Source of the DNA: an uncultured Collinsella sp.
Lineage (GTDB): Bacteria > Actinomycetota > Coriobacteriia > Coriobacteriales > Coriobacteriaceae
Reading direction: 5' to 3'
NCBI GenBank assembly: GCA_902494935.1
Contig: CABUVH010000098.1
Location: forward strand, 1-7,396
DNA: 7,396 nt
The position numbers were made by a program, and so were the translations under genes. A model generated the notes under the pieces. That model was given only the letters and a program-made list of their open reading frames with translations, did no database searches and was not told the DNA's origin. Position 1 is the first letter of the stretch. Each line of letters starts with the position of its first letter. Shown piece after piece: positions 5,971-7,396 of this stretch.

Positions 5971-7396
5971 GTGGCAAACGAGTACAAGCTGACGATGAAT
6001 CTGCCCAAAACCGGATTTCCCATGCGTGCCGGTCTTTCCAAGTCCGAGCCAAAGCGACTCAAGGACTGGCAGGACAACAAGGTCTACGAGCAGGTTCTGA
6101 AGAAGAACGAGGGTCACAAGAAGTTCGTGCTGCACGACGGCCCTCCGTACGCCAACGGCCCGATCCACATCGGCCACGCCATGAACAAGATCTCCAAGGA
6201 CATGATCAACCGTTACTGGATGATGCAGGGCTATGAGGTTCCCTATGTTCCCGGTTGGGACTGCCACGGTCAGCCGATCGAACATAAGGTCGAGGAGAAG
6301 CTCGGCACCGAGAAGTTCAACCAGACCTCCACGGCTAAGATCCGCGAGCTTTGCAACAAGTTCGCTGTCGAGAACATCGAGCTGCAGAAGGCTGGCTTCC
6401 GTCGCCTGGGCGTGCTCGGCGATTGGGACAACCCCTATCTGACGCTCTATCACCAGCATGACGCCGCCGACATTGAGGTCTTCAAGGCCATGTTCGACAA
6501 GGGCATGATCTATCGCGGCCACAAGCCCGTCCACTGGTGCAAGCACTGCCACACCGCGCTGGCCGAGGCTGAGATCGAGTACTCCGACGAGACGAGCCCG
6601 TCCATCTTCGTGCGCTTTGAGATGACCTCCAAGCCCGCCGGTCTCGAGAACTTCGACGGCCCGGTTGACTTTATCATCTGGACGACCACGCCGTGGACCA
6701 TCCCCTCCGACCAGGCCGTTTCTCTCAAGCCCGGCGCCGCCTACGTCGCCGTTGAGCACGACGGCCGCGCCGAGGTCATGCTCGAGGACCTGGCTCCTAA
6801 GTGCTGCGAGGAGTTTGGCTGGGAGTACACTCCGGTTATGGTCGACGGCAAGCCCTATGTGGTTCCCGCCGAGACCTTCCACCACATCCACTACAAGCAG
6901 CCGATCTTCGACGGTGTCGAGGGCGTGGCGCTGCTGGCCGATTACGTCGGTGTCGATGACGGTACCGGTATTGTCCACAACTCGCCCGGCCACGGCGTCG
7001 ACGACTACTTTGCCTGCCTCAAGGAGGGCATCACCGACATCTGCATGCCGGTCGATGACGACGGCAAGTTCTACACCGGCGAGGAGTTTGGCACCGGTGG
7101 CCCCTTCAGCGGCATGGATACCGACGAGGCCAACCCGCACATCATCGAGTTCCTGCGCGAGCGCGGCACCCTCGTCCTCGAGAAGAAGATCACGCACAGC
7201 TATCCGCACTGCTGGCGCTGCAAGCACCCGGTGCTCTTCCGTGCTACCGACCAGTGGTTCGTCTCGATGGATAAGACCGGTTTGCGCGAGCAGGCTGGCA
7301 AAGAGGTCCGCGAGAACGTCAAGTGGTATCCGGCCCACGCGGCAAACCGCATCGGTGCCATGGTCGAGCAGCGTCCCGACTGGTGCATCAGCCGTC
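5971..7396 (+). CDS. ileS: Isoleucyl-tRNA synthetase, 3'-truncated
   Basis: IleS attaches isoleucine to tRNA-Ile and hydrolyses misactivated valine. 475 codons are visible, about half of a typical bacterial enzyme of roughly 930 residues. The GTG start at 5971 has AAGG at 5961-5964 with a 6-base gap. The N-terminus (MANEYKLTMNLPKTGFPMRAGL) aligns with the E. coli pattern of NLPxTGFPMR near residue 10, so the internal ATG 5995 is not preferred. The class I HIGH signature is at 66-69 inside DGPPYANGPIHIGHA. GWDCHGQPIE follows. The editing (CP1) domain shows WTTTPWTIPSDQAV and GTGIVHNSPGHGVDDYF. The window ends in RPDWCISR, before the KMSKS loop, the anticodon-binding region and any C-terminal zinc site. 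Regulation is by the T-box leader directly upstream. Confidence 0.97.
   Translation, partial: MANEYKLTMNLPKTGFPMRAGLSKSEPKRLKDWQDNKVYEQVLKKNEGHKKFVLHDGPPYANGPIHIGHAMNKISKDMINRYWMMQGYEVPYVPGWDCHGQPIEHKVEEKLGTEKFNQTSTAKIRELCNKFAVENIELQKAGFRRLGVLGDWDNPYLTLYHQHDAADIEVFKAMFDKGMIYRGHKPVHWCKHCHTALAEAEIEYSDETSPSIFVRFEMTSKPAGLENFDGPVDFIIWTTTPWTIPSDQAVSLKPGAAYVAVEHDGRAEVMLEDLAPKCCEEFGWEYTPVMVDGKPYVVPAETFHHIHYKQPIFDGVEGVALLADYVGVDDGTGIVHNSPGHGVDDYFACLKEGITDICMPVDDDGKFYTGEEFGTGGPFSGMDTDEANPHIIEFLRERGTLVLEKKITHSYPHCWRCKHPVLFRATDQWFVSMDKTGLREQAGKEVRENVKWYPAHAANRIGAMVEQRPDWCISR

Noticed and set aside
5847..6236. Plus-strand open frame of 129 codons across the leader into ileS
   Set aside because: It starts in the antiterminator, crosses the leader terminator and then runs out of frame through the conserved ileS start.
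5866..7338. Long minus-strand open frame of 490 codons
   Set aside because: It is antisense to ileS and the T-box terminator. It shows low-complexity Leu/Val/Asp/Gly content typical of an antisense shadow.

Overview
The window looks like ordinary core chromosome from a high-GC, Gram-positive anaerobe. The gene content, codon use and sequence style suggest an actinobacterium of the class Coriobacteriia, possibly Collinsella. That placement is an inference from recalled family resemblance, since no search was run. I see no phage, transposon, CRISPR array, tRNA or rRNA gene, or defence system.

Layout from left to right. Bases 1-1239 (+) hold the 3' part of a MATE-family drug/cation efflux transporter whose start lies off the window. 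It converges on a minus-strand cobO-type corrinoid adenosyltransferase (1262-1747). The two stop codons sit symmetrically inside a nearly perfect 30-bp palindrome (1236-1265). A short divergent spacer separates cobO from ftsH (1840-3732, +), the membrane-bound AAA+ zinc protease. A strong terminator-like hairpin (3759-3796) follows ftsH, and only 17 bases later comes a small DUF523/TudS-family Fe-S protein gene (3814-4266, +). That gene ends in a symmetric hairpin (4272-4308) that can serve both strands. A minus-strand iron-containing alcohol/glycerol dehydrogenase-family gene (4396-5484) converges on it and has its own second hairpin over its stop codon.

Bases 5485-5970 separate the dehydrogenase from ileS. 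Most of this stretch is a T-box riboswitch leader with an AUC (isoleucine) specifier, a stem II/III region, an antiterminator and a mutually exclusive intrinsic terminator (about 5619-5927). It precedes ileS (5971 to window end, +), which starts at GTG and runs off the window after 475 codons, roughly half of the enzyme.

The genes do not form one pathway. They are independent transcription units for efflux, corrinoid activation, membrane proteolysis, a thio-base-type Fe-S enzyme, an NAD(P)-linked dehydrogenase and isoleucine charging. The best-supported regulatory logic is the T-box: uncharged tRNA-Ile should stabilise the antiterminator and allow ileS transcription. The points most worth a second look are the non-consensus T-box bulge, the hairpin inserted in the antiterminator loop, the terminator-like hairpin with no room for a promoter before the DUF523 gene, and the stop-codon palindrome.
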